Below are positions 10,694-21,149 of a stretch of 64,000 nucleotides of DNA, in pieces. Each line of letters starts with the position of its first letter. Position 1 is the first letter of the stretch. A program made the translations under genes and the position numbers. Below the pieces are notes generated by a model. That model was not told the origin of the DNA. It searched no databases and worked only from the letters and a program-made list of their open reading frames with translations. Source of the DNA: Calvatia gigantea (taxonomy: Eukaryota; Basidiomycota; Agaricomycetes; Agaricales; Lycoperdaceae); NCBI GenBank assembly GCA_025093985.1, contig JACAAK010000001.1, positions 1,984,001-2,048,000 of the forward strand, given 5' to 3'.

Positions 10694-12328
10694 ATGCCTC
10701 CCTCCTCCTCTCGTTTCTCTCTCCGCAAGCACCTCTTTTCTAACTCTCCAAAGCATCCAAAACCAGCTTCCCTCCCACAACATGCCCCCTCGACCACGCA
10801 TGGTAAGTATTCCATGCCTACCTCAACTTCCTCTTCCCCCCTCATCTCTCCTCAGATACCTTGACGAGCTCTGCCCAGCATGGCACTGACGATCAGGCAC
10901 AGGATCCTTGGAACAACTCGGGCCCGAGCCTTACCTCCAGTCGTACCACTCTTCCCTCCAAGAACCATCGTATACCCTTCTATCGTCGCAAAAACAAGTC
11001 AACTGCTTCTCAAGGTCCGCCACCCTCTCCCTTCTCATCACATGATATCTTACTTTTCTATGCTAATCGAATCCTAGGTTCATCTCCCTCAAAACCTTCC
11101 TTTTTCACTCGTGTTGTCAACAAAGTCGTTCCCTGTGTAACTCCTACTGATACCCCATCGTCACTTCCCGACTCATCCAAGGATATCCAGAATGAGGAGA
11201 TGCAAGTTGTTGAGGCCAAGCCTGCCGACCACACACCAGAGTCCAGTGACCCTACCGTCCAAACACAAGAAACAATCCAGGCGCCTGTTGACGTCCCAAT
11301 GACGCCGGTCCCTGTAGAGGTCGTGATTCCCCCTGCACAGCTCCTTCCGGTGGAGGAGACAGATGGCGTTACTTCAGGTGCAGTTCAACCCCCTGGATCA
11401 ACTGGTGGTCCAATTACCCGCATCCCAACGAACGAATCGTCCGATCACCGTGATAGTATGACGGATGAGGAAGTTGCCATGTTGGACGAGCAAGAGGAAG
11501 AGGAGAGATTGATACGTAGCGGTGGAAATGGAATACCCATCGGCCCTGTGAGTTTTCATGCCTCTTGTAATCACAGCAACAAATGTTGAACAAGCATTCT
11601 AGGATGGTCTTCCGAGACCCCTCTTGCCCCCAGTCGCACCCCAACATGCTGGTAGAAAGTGCTTGGTTCTTGACCTTGATGAGACCTTGGTTCATAGCAG
11701 TTTCAAGGTATGCGTCGATCTCTCTCTCCCCTGGAATAGCGCCCATTCTGTGTTTTGTGTAGGCTGTCCAGCAAGCAGATTTTGTTGTGCCTGTGGAGAT
11801 AGAATACCATTGGCATCATTTCCATGTCCTCAAGCGGCCTGGTGTCGATGAATTCTTGAGGAGGATGGGGGAAATATATGAAGTCGTGGTTTTCACAGCT
11901 AGTTTGAGCAAAGTATGCTCCGGCCCGGCTCTTTGGTTGTTATCACTGATTCTGTTTGTTCGACGTAGTATGCTGACCCCGTCCTGGACAAACTTGATAT
12001 CCATCGTGTTGTCGCTCATCGTCTCTTTCGGGAGAGTTGCTTCAGTCATAAGGGCAATTATATTAAGGTTCGTAAATTCCTGGTCATGGGCAGACTTGGG
12101 AGGCCCCTGATATATGGACAGGATCTATCCCAACTGGGGAGACCTATCTCGGATACCATAATACTGGACAATTCACCAGCATCCTACATCTTCCACCCGC
12201 GTAATGCGGTTCCCATGTCATCCTGGTTCAACGATCCGCACGATGCAGAACTGACGGATTTGATACCATTTCTTGCTGACCTTACCACTGTTCCAGATGT
12301 TCGAGGCATTCTTGATGGAGCGAGATAA
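10694..12328 (+). CDS. PSR/NIF-type HAD protein phosphatase, copy A
   Basis: FCP/SCP-family phosphatase, 432 residues. Exons: 10694-10802, 10856-11014, 11078-11547, 11603-11707, 11763-11912, 11969-12067, 12122-12328. The N-terminal half is Ser/Pro/Thr-rich and acidic. The catalytic FCP1-homology domain holds [17 protein letters not shown] with the nucleophile DxDxT, then the core landmarks [56 protein letters not shown] and [14 protein letters not shown]. Yeast Psr1/Psr2 act at the plasma membrane in sodium stress with Whi2; S. pombe Nif1 is related. The start at 10694 is chosen because the first intron leaves one base that fits only this frame. A paralogue with the same last four exon sizes lies at 19.2-21 kb on the other strand. 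Confidence 0.88.
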
Positions 12329-12949
12329 TTTCGTCTGCTCCCACAATGCTTACTCCACGTTGAATCCGTGATGGAGGACATAAGTCTTGCCACATGGATC
12401 AGCTGCCCCTCGGGGCGCTTGCGAGTCAGGTGCCCATCCCCTCTTACCCATCATCCAGTCTTCGTCATCCCCTGCCATGATGTTGTCAGCCATGCACGGA
12501 ATCCTGTTATCGATACCCACTCGCTTCGATACCAATCCCATGCCTTGAGAGCGACGAACGAAATCCATTTATACCACCTTTGCAAACACACTCCTTTATT
12601 TTTTTTTCCCCCCATCGACTTGTATGTATAACAGTAACCTTATTTGTGATCTATCAAGGATCTGTTGCCAATTTTCCACTCTTCATGTTGTTTTCCTCTC
12701 CGTGTCGTCACGCTTTAGTACTCTAGTTTACACATGAACATCGCTATACTCCAATGATATACCTTTGAACATGGATGTATTATGCTCGTGACCTATGTAG
12801 TATGACGCGAATTGCGTCACATCAAAATTGTTTACCCCTAAAAAGAATTGTTCAGCCTGACGTCACGCGACACGATGCGTAACAAAGTGACGGACTGGTG
12901 TTGACATGAAGGACTTGGGCAGGTGGGTTGACGGCGCGGGTTCCTATTG
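12329..12949. other. Intergenic, 3' UTR of PSR copy A and promoter of the TPP1-like gene
   Basis: About 620 bases. A pyrimidine/T tract at 12593-12613 and AT-rich sequence typical of fungal 3' ends; no gene seen. Confidence 0.5.
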
Positions 12950-15233
12950 ATGTCTCTTCTCCAACCTTGGATCCAAGATTATGTTATTGGCATCGCAGAG
13001 CAACTTGGTGCAGATTATTTTAATGCGCCCTCGCAGAAGAAAAGCAAGACAGTGCAGATAATAGAGGTATTTGTCTCTTCACGTCCATATGCCCGCTACC
13101 AGCTAACGCGTCCATTTTACCGCTTCCAAGTTCCTTCATCGCGGCTCCGAAGGACGGGACGCGAATGTGTGGGCTCGGGTGTCTGATTCATCCAGGTACA
13201 TAACGATCAAGTTCACTCCAGAGGCTGCGGCAGAATACTTAAAGTAAGCGCTTTTCAAACACCACAAACCTGAACAATATCCCTCGGTTAACCGGCTGTA
13301 GCTTTTCGCAGAATATACGGCTAACGCAGCATCACACCGCTATAATTCGCATCAAGAACTTCAAGCTATTCTTGGGACGTGCTGCTCTGGGAGAGAATAA
13401 GATGACGCCAAATTCCACTTTGGCTTTGGAATGCACGGTTGCTACGCCCCATGGAAGTTTTGATGAGAAGAAAATTGGGAATCCGCTCGATATCACCGCT
13501 CACCCGGCGATCAAGATGTGGATTGAGGGACTCAGGGAAGGGGGAGGCTCCGGGTAAGAAGTAGCGTTTGTCTTTTTGTTTCACCGTGACTGACTGCATT
13601 CCTGATAAACCAGGAATATTCTGAAAGAGAAGCGCATTGACCGCGAAAGGCAGCAACCCGCAATTGAGTTTGATCGCAAAGATTCTGGGCCAATGCTCGA
13701 ACAACAGAAGCTGGATACCGTCGTTCACAGGTCTAGAGTAAAGCGAGCGCCTCTGGTTAAACCAGCCAAGACACCTGCCGTTGTTAATCTGGCGAATACT
13801 TCACGACCAGCTTGGAGACCAGTGCGTTTGCTGATTTTCTCCCTCGGATTATGACCCTCAAATCAGTGGTCCCAGAAAATGCCTTCGTTCTATGAAGTGC
13901 CCCCTGAAATCCTAGCCGCCCTTCGAGCGCTCCCAAGTAGGCTCAGCCCGTGATACTCATTGATGTGTGTAATGCTGACAAGTTGTTCTCCAGTTGAAGG
14001 GGAAGATGTACACCCAGCATCCAAACGTGACGCCGATGGCGGAAATAATGAGAATAATGAGGGCTTTCGGAAACGAAGTCGTATTGAACATGGTACGTAA
14101 ATAATCTTTCAGTGTAGCAGTTCTACATCTTGACTAAACATTGAAAAGATAATGAAGAACAAGTTGATATGGATGTTGACATGGAGGATGCCGATGCGCG
14201 GTCGTCTCAGCCGCTCTCAGATTGGTGCTCAAGCAACGAGGACGATCGGCCTCCAACACCAGGGCAACGACAGCTCCCACCTCCAACTCAGGCTCCTGCT
14301 TCTTCCCCTGATTCTCAGAAACCAGGGAACCCAGATTGCGTCCCTCAATCTTCACCGTTTCTTGACTCTCAAAAAATAGTGTCGTCTTCGCTGGGGCCAC
14401 CGCCGATATCGTCATCATATGCTAAACCAGAGGCGCCCTTATCGCCTGGATCAGTGCAGAAGAAGCCTGTTCCGCAGGACCCACGGTCCCGTGTGGTGAG
14501 AAGAGTACCCCCTCCCAAACAACCCCAAGAAGTGAGGCCGACTTCCGGGCCAGAACGAATTCTAGTGCCGGCTTCGGATAGCTCCATGTCGCAATCGCAA
14601 TCGCAATCGCAATTACAATCACAATCGCGTTCTCAGCGACGTTGGGGAGGGTCCCAGCGGAGGAAGAATCTAGGCAGTTCTCCAATGCGAGGTTTGATGG
14701 AAGAGGAGACGAAGTGGCTCCAAGACACGCAAGAAATGGCACAACGAGCGCCAGATAGACAGTTGGCTCGGAAATCCTCATATAAGGTTTCAACAAGCCT
14801 GGATATATCAGATGCCGATCAACAAGGGAAGAAGGTATCAACCCCTGTAATATCAAAGGATGCCGAGGGAATAAGCGAGGACGATGAAGAAACGGAAAAG
14901 CGGGTATTTATTCAGGTGGATGAGAAGAGTGGTGCGGTAGGAGTGGAAAAGCTTCGAATGGATATGGGGAAGCTTCCACCGGGTAATAATAACGATCGCA
15001 CTAGTCGAGATGGCCGAGATACTGTTTCGACCTCAGTTGTTGCGGCGTCAGGAGTTGAGACCCCGGGTCAACACGAGCCGGGCGCATGGAAGCAGCCGAG
15101 TTTCATGAAACGAAAGGGGAGACTGAAGTTGGGGGGGTTTACGGTGGAGCTGAAAGGGTTGCGAAAGGGTGACGGAGGGAACCTGGCGTGGCTGAGTTGG
15201 AGGGAATTGCGGAGGGTATTGGGAGAGACGTAA
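12950..15233 (+). CDS. TPP1: TPP1/Tpz1-like shelterin protein (OB-fold)
   Basis: Probable telomere protein of 647 residues, related to metazoan TPP1 (ACD) and S. pombe Tpz1, which bridges Pot1 to the rest of shelterin and contacts telomerase. Exons: 12950-13066, 13131-13243, 13302-13553, 13614-13821, 13867-13936, 13994-14092, 14149-15233. Residues about 1-160 fit the TPP1/Est3 OB domain: MSLLQPWIQDYVIGIAEQLG, VQIIEFLHRG, VWARVSDSSRYITIKFTPEA, TAIIRIKNFKLFLGRA, LECTVATPHG. The remainder is low-complexity and acidic, with an SQ-repeat (about 14586-14634), and ends in a compact basic/hydrophobic C-terminus (KGRLKLGGFTVELKGLRKG) that may bind a partner. The assignment rests on the domain pattern; the gene evolves fast and a search is needed to settle it. 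Confidence 0.6.
14586..14634. repeat. CAATCG hexamer minisatellite coding Ser-Gln repeats
   Basis: About seven units of a 6-base repeat inside the TPP1-like gene. It codes for alternating Ser-Gln, with SQ dipeptides of the ATM/ATR substrate type, though the repeat may simply be slippage. Confidence 0.8.
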
Positions 15234-15618
15234 TTGGGTAGTGTAGTGATTGTTTTGATACGCAAGTAACTAGTATGGTCTGGTACTTGAGTACATGAGT
15301 AGTGATGTAGTTGTATAACTTGTATCAGGACCTCAGTCCCTTACATACACACTGGCATACTGGATTAGTGTGTGATGCCAAGTGACCGTGACTGATTGTG
15401 ATCGTGGGAAAGCTGTGTAAGTAGACTGGGTGGGGCTTTTTGCATTTTGAATTACTCTCTCGCCTCTGACTGCAGCCACCGCCTGGCCGCCCGTCCGTCT
15501 GTCTCTCTGTTTCTCCCTGTCTCTGTCTCTCTATCTCTCCGTCTCTTTCGTCTTTTCCATTCTGTCTGACGTCGTGTTCAACTTTGTATATCCTCCGCCT
15601 GGAGGCACCCTCTTCATC
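15234..15618. other. Intergenic with CT-rich promoter tract
   Basis: Holds a long pyrimidine stretch at about 15474-15560 (repeated CTCT and GTCT), a common core-promoter feature just upstream of fungal start codons. Confidence 0.5.
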
Positions 15619-18412
15619 ATGTCCATCTCCTTTGCTGGCCTCGGCATCATCTCCCTCAAAAATCCTTTCACAGAGCTTGCTAGCTTGGTCGTAGGCAAGG
15701 GTGATATCAGGTCAATGTTCTGTCTCCTCGTGTTCTCTATTGTCTCGCTTCTCCTCGGTTGGTTCCTTTCCTATCCTCCATCTTCAATGCTGTTGACACT
15801 CCCCCCTCCCCCCTTCCCCCTCCTCCCTCTACCGTTACCACGTCGCACCCTACCAGCTTATCTCACTAACCCATCGGAGAACTCGTTTCGTGCTTACCTT
15901 ACCGAGCAATCCTTCCGTCACCATCTTAGTCGGCTCGATGAAAACTGTGATGATACTGTGAACAAGCCTCGCGAAAGGATCCGCCAGATGACATCCACCA
16001 AGGACCCGGGGGCTACTCACGCTCACATCCTACCCTTCGATGGGTCTTTCCCCTTTCATTTCGCTAATCGTGCAACAATTTCTCTGCGCACTCCAAAACA
16101 TGTCTTTCATAGTTTCGGCATCTTCACCGTCGCTGCCATGATTCCTCTTCCGAAGCCATCCATCCGTGACAACCGCGACAGCTTAATGATCGCGGACTCT
16201 TGGTATATCGGAGCATTTGGGAAGTGGTGGCGAGGTGGTGTCCTCGAGACTTGGTATCAGGATGTTATCTCGAGGTCAAAGGACGAAGAAAGTTGGAGTT
16301 CGGGTATCCTTACCATGAAAAGTCTTGATATGCTCCAAGATTTTACTGGTGCGATTCTCTGTGGCTGCTCTTATCTGACATATCTGACTCATCTAATTAG
16401 GTCCTACGGCGAAAATGAGTATAACAGATCGTTTTGCCAGTACATCACCACTCAAGCCACGCCACCGCGAACGTACAAGCTGCAAAACACCTGTTACTGC
16501 GCCACGTAGTATAACCCCACCTCCGCTGCCTAAGTCTGCTTCGCTTCCCCTTCACACGAATCGGGCTGTTCCATCAACATCTGAAAGATCGTCAGTCTTG
16601 GCGCCCCTTTCCTCCTCTGCCCAACCGTTACAGCCATGCAATGTCTCCGATTCATCTGCGGTAGTGACATCTGTTCCATCTCGATCTCCATCGACATTGT
16701 TTGATCAACTTCCTCGTATTGCCCATGTGCTCGAACAAATCAGTTCCTCAAAGTCGTCACTCGTTGATCTCCGTACACAGCTTCAGGACTGCCAGACATC
16801 GGTGTCTCAAGCCCACACCTCACTTCAGGAGGAAGTATACTCCTACCGAGAGCGCAAGCGCGTGGAAGATACGGCCAAACTCGAAACCAAATTACGTGCC
16901 AAGACACTCGAAGATTCGAAACGATCAGCCGAAGCTATCAAACGAGAAGCTGATAAGAAACTTAAGACGGCTCAATCTGCTCATGATCAAGCGACCCAGC
17001 GTATACAATCTCTCAATGGCGAAATGGCTGTATTGAAGGAGCGGACTTGTACTGACGACGAAGCTTTGCGACACAGCGTAGACGAAGTCTCCTCAGTTGA
17101 ACATGCTCTCATAGAGGAACTCGAAAGCAAGAAGCGAGAGATCAAAGACGCTGAGGATGTTATCACTGCACTCAACCAACGAGCACGAGAATTGGAGGAC
17201 CAGTTGAACGCAGAACGGGAGAAACTCAAGAATAAAAGGACTTCAGTCGAGAATCGGAAGGCAAAGCGGTTGCAAATTGCTGGCCCTGATTCCTTGCGGA
17301 CAACCGCTGCGTCAAATGGTGTTGCAGACTCGGCCAATGTTGCTCCAGACTCGCATTGTCAACCTATTCTTGACCCCACGGTCGGTTTGGCACATTTTCG
17401 TCCTCACCTGATGTTGGGTACCCCTTCGGCTTTCGGCGCGATCCCTTCCCCGACGGACAGTTCCACTTCATACGACATTTTTGTCCCATCCCACGAGGGG
17501 TCGTACAGTCTCTCCGGCTTCGAAGATGAGGTTTCGAGGACACTCGGTTTATCAGTTTCATCGCCCACGGGCCAATCACTTATCCCATCTGGTTTGATCA
17601 CTTCCCTCGACAACGCCGATACCCTCCCTACTTCCAGGCCCTTCCAACCTACCATAGACCCGTACATGAGTCAGGAATGGCATAGCAGCAACACATTGTA
17701 CCCGACTCCAAGCAACGAGGGATATGACACAGCAAGGTCCCATGATCCTCTTCCATCACCCAAACGCCACTCTTCGGATAGTCACGCTCACTCTGTTACG
17801 TACGAGGACGGGCACGCTAATGGGTTAATTGAGTCGTCAAGCGACCGTACACCTGGTTATTGGTCGGCGTTGGGCCAAGCGGGCGATCCCTTGTTGCATT
17901 CCGAACCCATAGAGTCCAGCGCCGGTCCACAAAAGAGGAGGTGGTTTCCCACGTTATCCAAGGACAAGCCGAAGAAGGGCCTTAACCCTGACGCCAAGGA
18001 ATTCAGCCTGTCAAGGGCCGCTACAACACCTTTGTACCACCCACTACCCTCGTTTGATAATCTTAACCCGACTGGTATCGGATCTTCCATCATGTCCTCG
18101 GCCCCGTCCACAAGCGAGTCCCTATTTTTGCGTGCATTTGCTCCTTCGCCCGCAGAGCGTGAGGCATTGCAACGTGCCCTGGGTGGCGCCAACACGAGTT
18201 TCGAGCGTCTCCCTAGCCTGAGTAATGTTGGAAGCATTCCCTCTTCCCCATCCCACATTCACTCCCTGCCCGTCCCCCCCAGCTCGCACGCGAATAAGCT
18301 CTTGCCTTCTTGGCTGCCGGCGTTCCCTCGTGGTCGCAAAACTCAGTTCAGTCCATGGGGTGATGAAGAACCATTGAACAAGACCTCTATTGATGTTAAG
18401 ACGAAACCATAA
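15619..18412 (+). CDS. Membrane-anchored coiled-coil protein with PAM2-like motif
   Basis: Protein of 913 residues from two exons (15619-16348, 16401-18412). The splice joins TGG.. DFTG to PTAKMSITDRFAST in frame, so the two large open frames are one gene. The N-terminal part has a hydrophobic segment (about 31-50, MFCLLVFSIVSLLLGWFLSY) and a conserved-looking block with ANRATISLRTPKHVFHSFG and WYIGAFGKWWRGGVLETWYQ. Residues about 350-540 form a coiled coil (heptad-rich, KREADKKLKTAQSAHDQATQ). The C-terminal third is Ser/Pro-rich and contains LNPDAKEF at 17981-18004, matching the core of the PAM2 motif that binds the MLLE domain of poly(A)-binding protein. Function unknown; a link between membrane and mRNA is a guess from these parts. 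Confidence 0.8.
17981..18004 (+). other. PAM2-like motif (LNPDAKEF)
   Basis: Matches the PAM2 core LNxxAxEF with Pro after Asn. The usual final Pro two residues after Phe is replaced by Leu-Ser, so binding to PABP is likely but not certain. Confidence 0.5.
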
Positions 18413-19156
18413 ATCAGTGGAGACCACATTTGGATCTTTAATTGTCTTTTGTTCTTCCTGTAGTTGCAAATTGAGTTTTCTGAAACCTTTGTAGAACAAG
18501 ACCCCAATGTTATCTACTACAGAGGAGTGCCTGTTCATTCTTGTACATCAGTGCACTTAGTATTTGTGAACAAGCATGCCAGTTACGAAATAAGCATATT
18601 CAAAAAAAACAACCAGCAAGGAATTTATTGTATTTTCTTGTTGCATATCAGTCATCAACTATCATACCGAGTCATAAGTAGTGTACGTGGAAGAAACAAC
18701 TTTTGGGTGATGCAAGACAAATGAAAGGATATTGTGTACTTAGCGGTAGCAGAAATAGTTAAGTTTATCCGCTTCTAGCCAAACCATAAACCCGAAAAAC
18801 GAAGGGGAAGAGAAACGAGATCATGAGCAAAATGCCAGGCACATGCTGGCCTGCGTCAAGGGGTGTAGAGATAATGCAAATACAGCTCTCGAGGATAACA
18901 CTGACAAAAGCAAACGAGTGTGTAGCTGAATGTCCATTACAAGTGAACAGGATACTCCTCAGCGGACCAGACGTCGTTGAAAGGTAAAAGAAGACCTTGC
19001 AAGGGGGTATATTAAAGGTGGATGCACGTACCGGCCAAAGGCGGAGCACCAACAGTTGCGATTGGGGGATAGAAAGAAAGCGGAAACCCGGAGCTTCCGG
19101 GTGTCAAACAATCTGGACAGAACGAAATGAGGGTATCGTAGGATACAAACACATCA
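18413..19156. other. Convergent intergenic region
   Basis: About 744 bases between the stop of the coiled-coil gene and the stop of PSR copy B. AT-rich, both 3' UTRs; no gene supported. Confidence 0.5.
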
Positions 19157-21040
19157 CTACCGCGCGCCGTCCAGTACTCCCCGTACATCATCAACAGCAC
19201 TCAAGTCCGCTAGGAATGGGACGAGGTCTGTGAGTTCAGTATCGTGGGGATCATTGAACCATGATGAGACGGGGACTGCATTATTTGGATGGAAGATATA
19301 CGACGCCGGCGAGTTGTCCAAGATTATGGTATCAGTGATAGGACGGCCGAGTTGTGAGAGGTCCTACAGACAGTGGAAGATGTTAACGGCCGCACGAGTC
19401 TCAAAGGATTTCCTCACGAACCTTGACATAATTTCCTCGGTGGTTATAGCAGCTTTCTCTAAAAAGCCGGTGAGCAACAACTTTGTGGACATCCAGTTTG
19501 TCTAACACAGGGTCTGCATACTGTACTTGGATTGGATCAAGCGGGACAAATCTAAAGTTGGGTGTGCTGACCTTGCTGAGACTAGCAGTGAAGACCACGA
19601 TTTCATAAATTTCACCCATCTTTTTCAGGAAATTGTCAACGCCTGGGCGCTTGATTACATAAACATTGTGCCAATGGTATTCGATCTCTACGGGGACGAC
19701 GTAATCGGCTTGTTGTATTGACTGGATGGAAAACGATTCCTAAGCAATGTCCCTGAACGCAATGGGGCACAAGACGAACCTTGAAACTACTGTGAACGAG
19801 AGTCTCGTCCAAATCAAGTATAAGGCATTTTCTACCCATATGTTGAGGTGCAATCGGAGGCAGTAGTGGTCTGGGTACACCATCCTTTAAGGAATGAGCC
19901 AAGTGTGAGGATAAGGGAAAGAATTCACGTACTGGCCCAATAGGGATCCCTGCACCACCGTTAAGCAGAATAAGTTCATCAGGATCGTCATCCGCAATGT
20001 CGTCAATATCGTCATCAGTGAAATCGGACTCGTCGCCATCAGTACTGGCATTGCTTGGCACGGTAGAAGACCGGGAGTGCTTCTCGTGGAGAGTGCCGGT
20101 TGAACCTGGGGGGACAACGGCACCAGAGGTGACACCTTCTGTTTCTGCAATAGGCAGCGTCTTTGTTGGCGTAGGCGGAACGACGACATCAGCATCCTCA
20201 GAGGGCAGGTCAATTGCAACAGGATGGGGTACTGGTGTAAGACCTGTCTCGTCCAACACGGATTCTTGAGCATCCTTCGCGCTATTCGACTCGTGCTGCA
20301 CAGAATGTAAAGCGGGTTCGGGAGTAGGCTCGTCAACTTTTTCTGACTGCGATTTTGGGGGGTGTTCCGCGGAAGCGGGAACGGGAGCATCAACCTCGAT
20401 GGGATGAGATTTGGAGGGTGAAAGACAGGGGACGAGGATATGAATGAGTTTGGAGAGGAAAGAAGGCCTGGGAACCTTAGCCGGAGGGGATGAGGTTAGT
20501 TTCTCACTTCCGTTGGCAGGTGCGTGAACAGGATGGGATGATGAAGAACTATTCGCGTTCCGACGAGACTGAGCAGTTCCCTTAGGGGTAAGAGTAGGAG
20601 TGGTTGAGCCGTCCTCGGTTTTATCAGCATCAGCAGAAGGGTGGGCGTCCTTGGACGCTACACGTGGCTGAGAGTCTGATGGAGGGGCGGGAGACGAACT
20701 TGCGCCGGGATTTGAAATATGGTCAGAAGAAAGAGGGGCCTGCCCCTTGTCAGGACTGGTAGTACCAGAAGGGGGAGAAGGAGAAAGAGAGGAGCTCAAG
20801 CTGCCATCGTTCGGCCGGACATGCACAGAACCGTTGGAGGGGGAGGGTTCGGCAGACTCGCGGCTGGAAATTTTGTTAGACCCATCAGGAAGGGTCGTGT
20901 GATGAAGAAACTGTTGGCGCAGCCATTGAGGTTGTTAAGGACGAAGGGATGGCTCGACGAGAAAAGAGCCGTGCTCGACGAGGGCGGCGATGAGGAACGT
21001 CGAGAACAAAGTCTGCTTACATCCAATCACACCTGACCAT
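19157..21040 (-). CDS. PSR/NIF-type HAD protein phosphatase, copy B
   Basis: Paralogue of copy A on the opposite strand, about 503 residues. Secure exons, minus strand: 20863-19933, 19884-19780, 19721-19572, 19520-19422, 19363-19157. The last four are 105, 150, 99 and 207 bases, identical in size to the matching exons of copy A. Core motifs: [17 protein letters not shown] (DxDxT nucleophile), [60 protein letters not shown]. The upstream regulatory half differs from copy A except for [15 protein letters not shown] and GGAGIPIGP. The 5' end is uncertain: no in-frame ATG lies in the long exon, so I propose a 20-base first exon at 21040-21021 spliced to 20863, which keeps phase, but its 157-base intron is long for this genome. 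Divergent from the HMMR-like gene, 109 bases apart. Confidence 0.85.
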
Positions 21041-21077
21041 AAGTCACACCCCCTTCCCACGCTTTCCACGTGATTGC

Positions 21078-21083
21078 ACGCGT
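21078..21083. promoter_or_regulatory. ACGCGT in the PSR-B/HMMR-like divergent promoter
   Basis: An MCB-like hexamer with a second ACGCGA nearby and an E-box-like CACGTG at 21067-21072. The HMMR-like gene would be a plausible mitotic target; the site is not rare enough to prove it. Confidence 0.25.
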
Positions 21084-21149
21084 CCCACGCGATTAGGCGC
21101 TCGTCTGACACGGTGAGGACCAACATTATCGACCAGAACACACCGAACA

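Noticed and set aside
15574..16509. First long frame at 15.6-16.5 kb as a separate gene from the 16.4-18.4 kb frame
   Set aside because: A clean GT-AG intron (16349-16400) joins them in phase, giving one protein.
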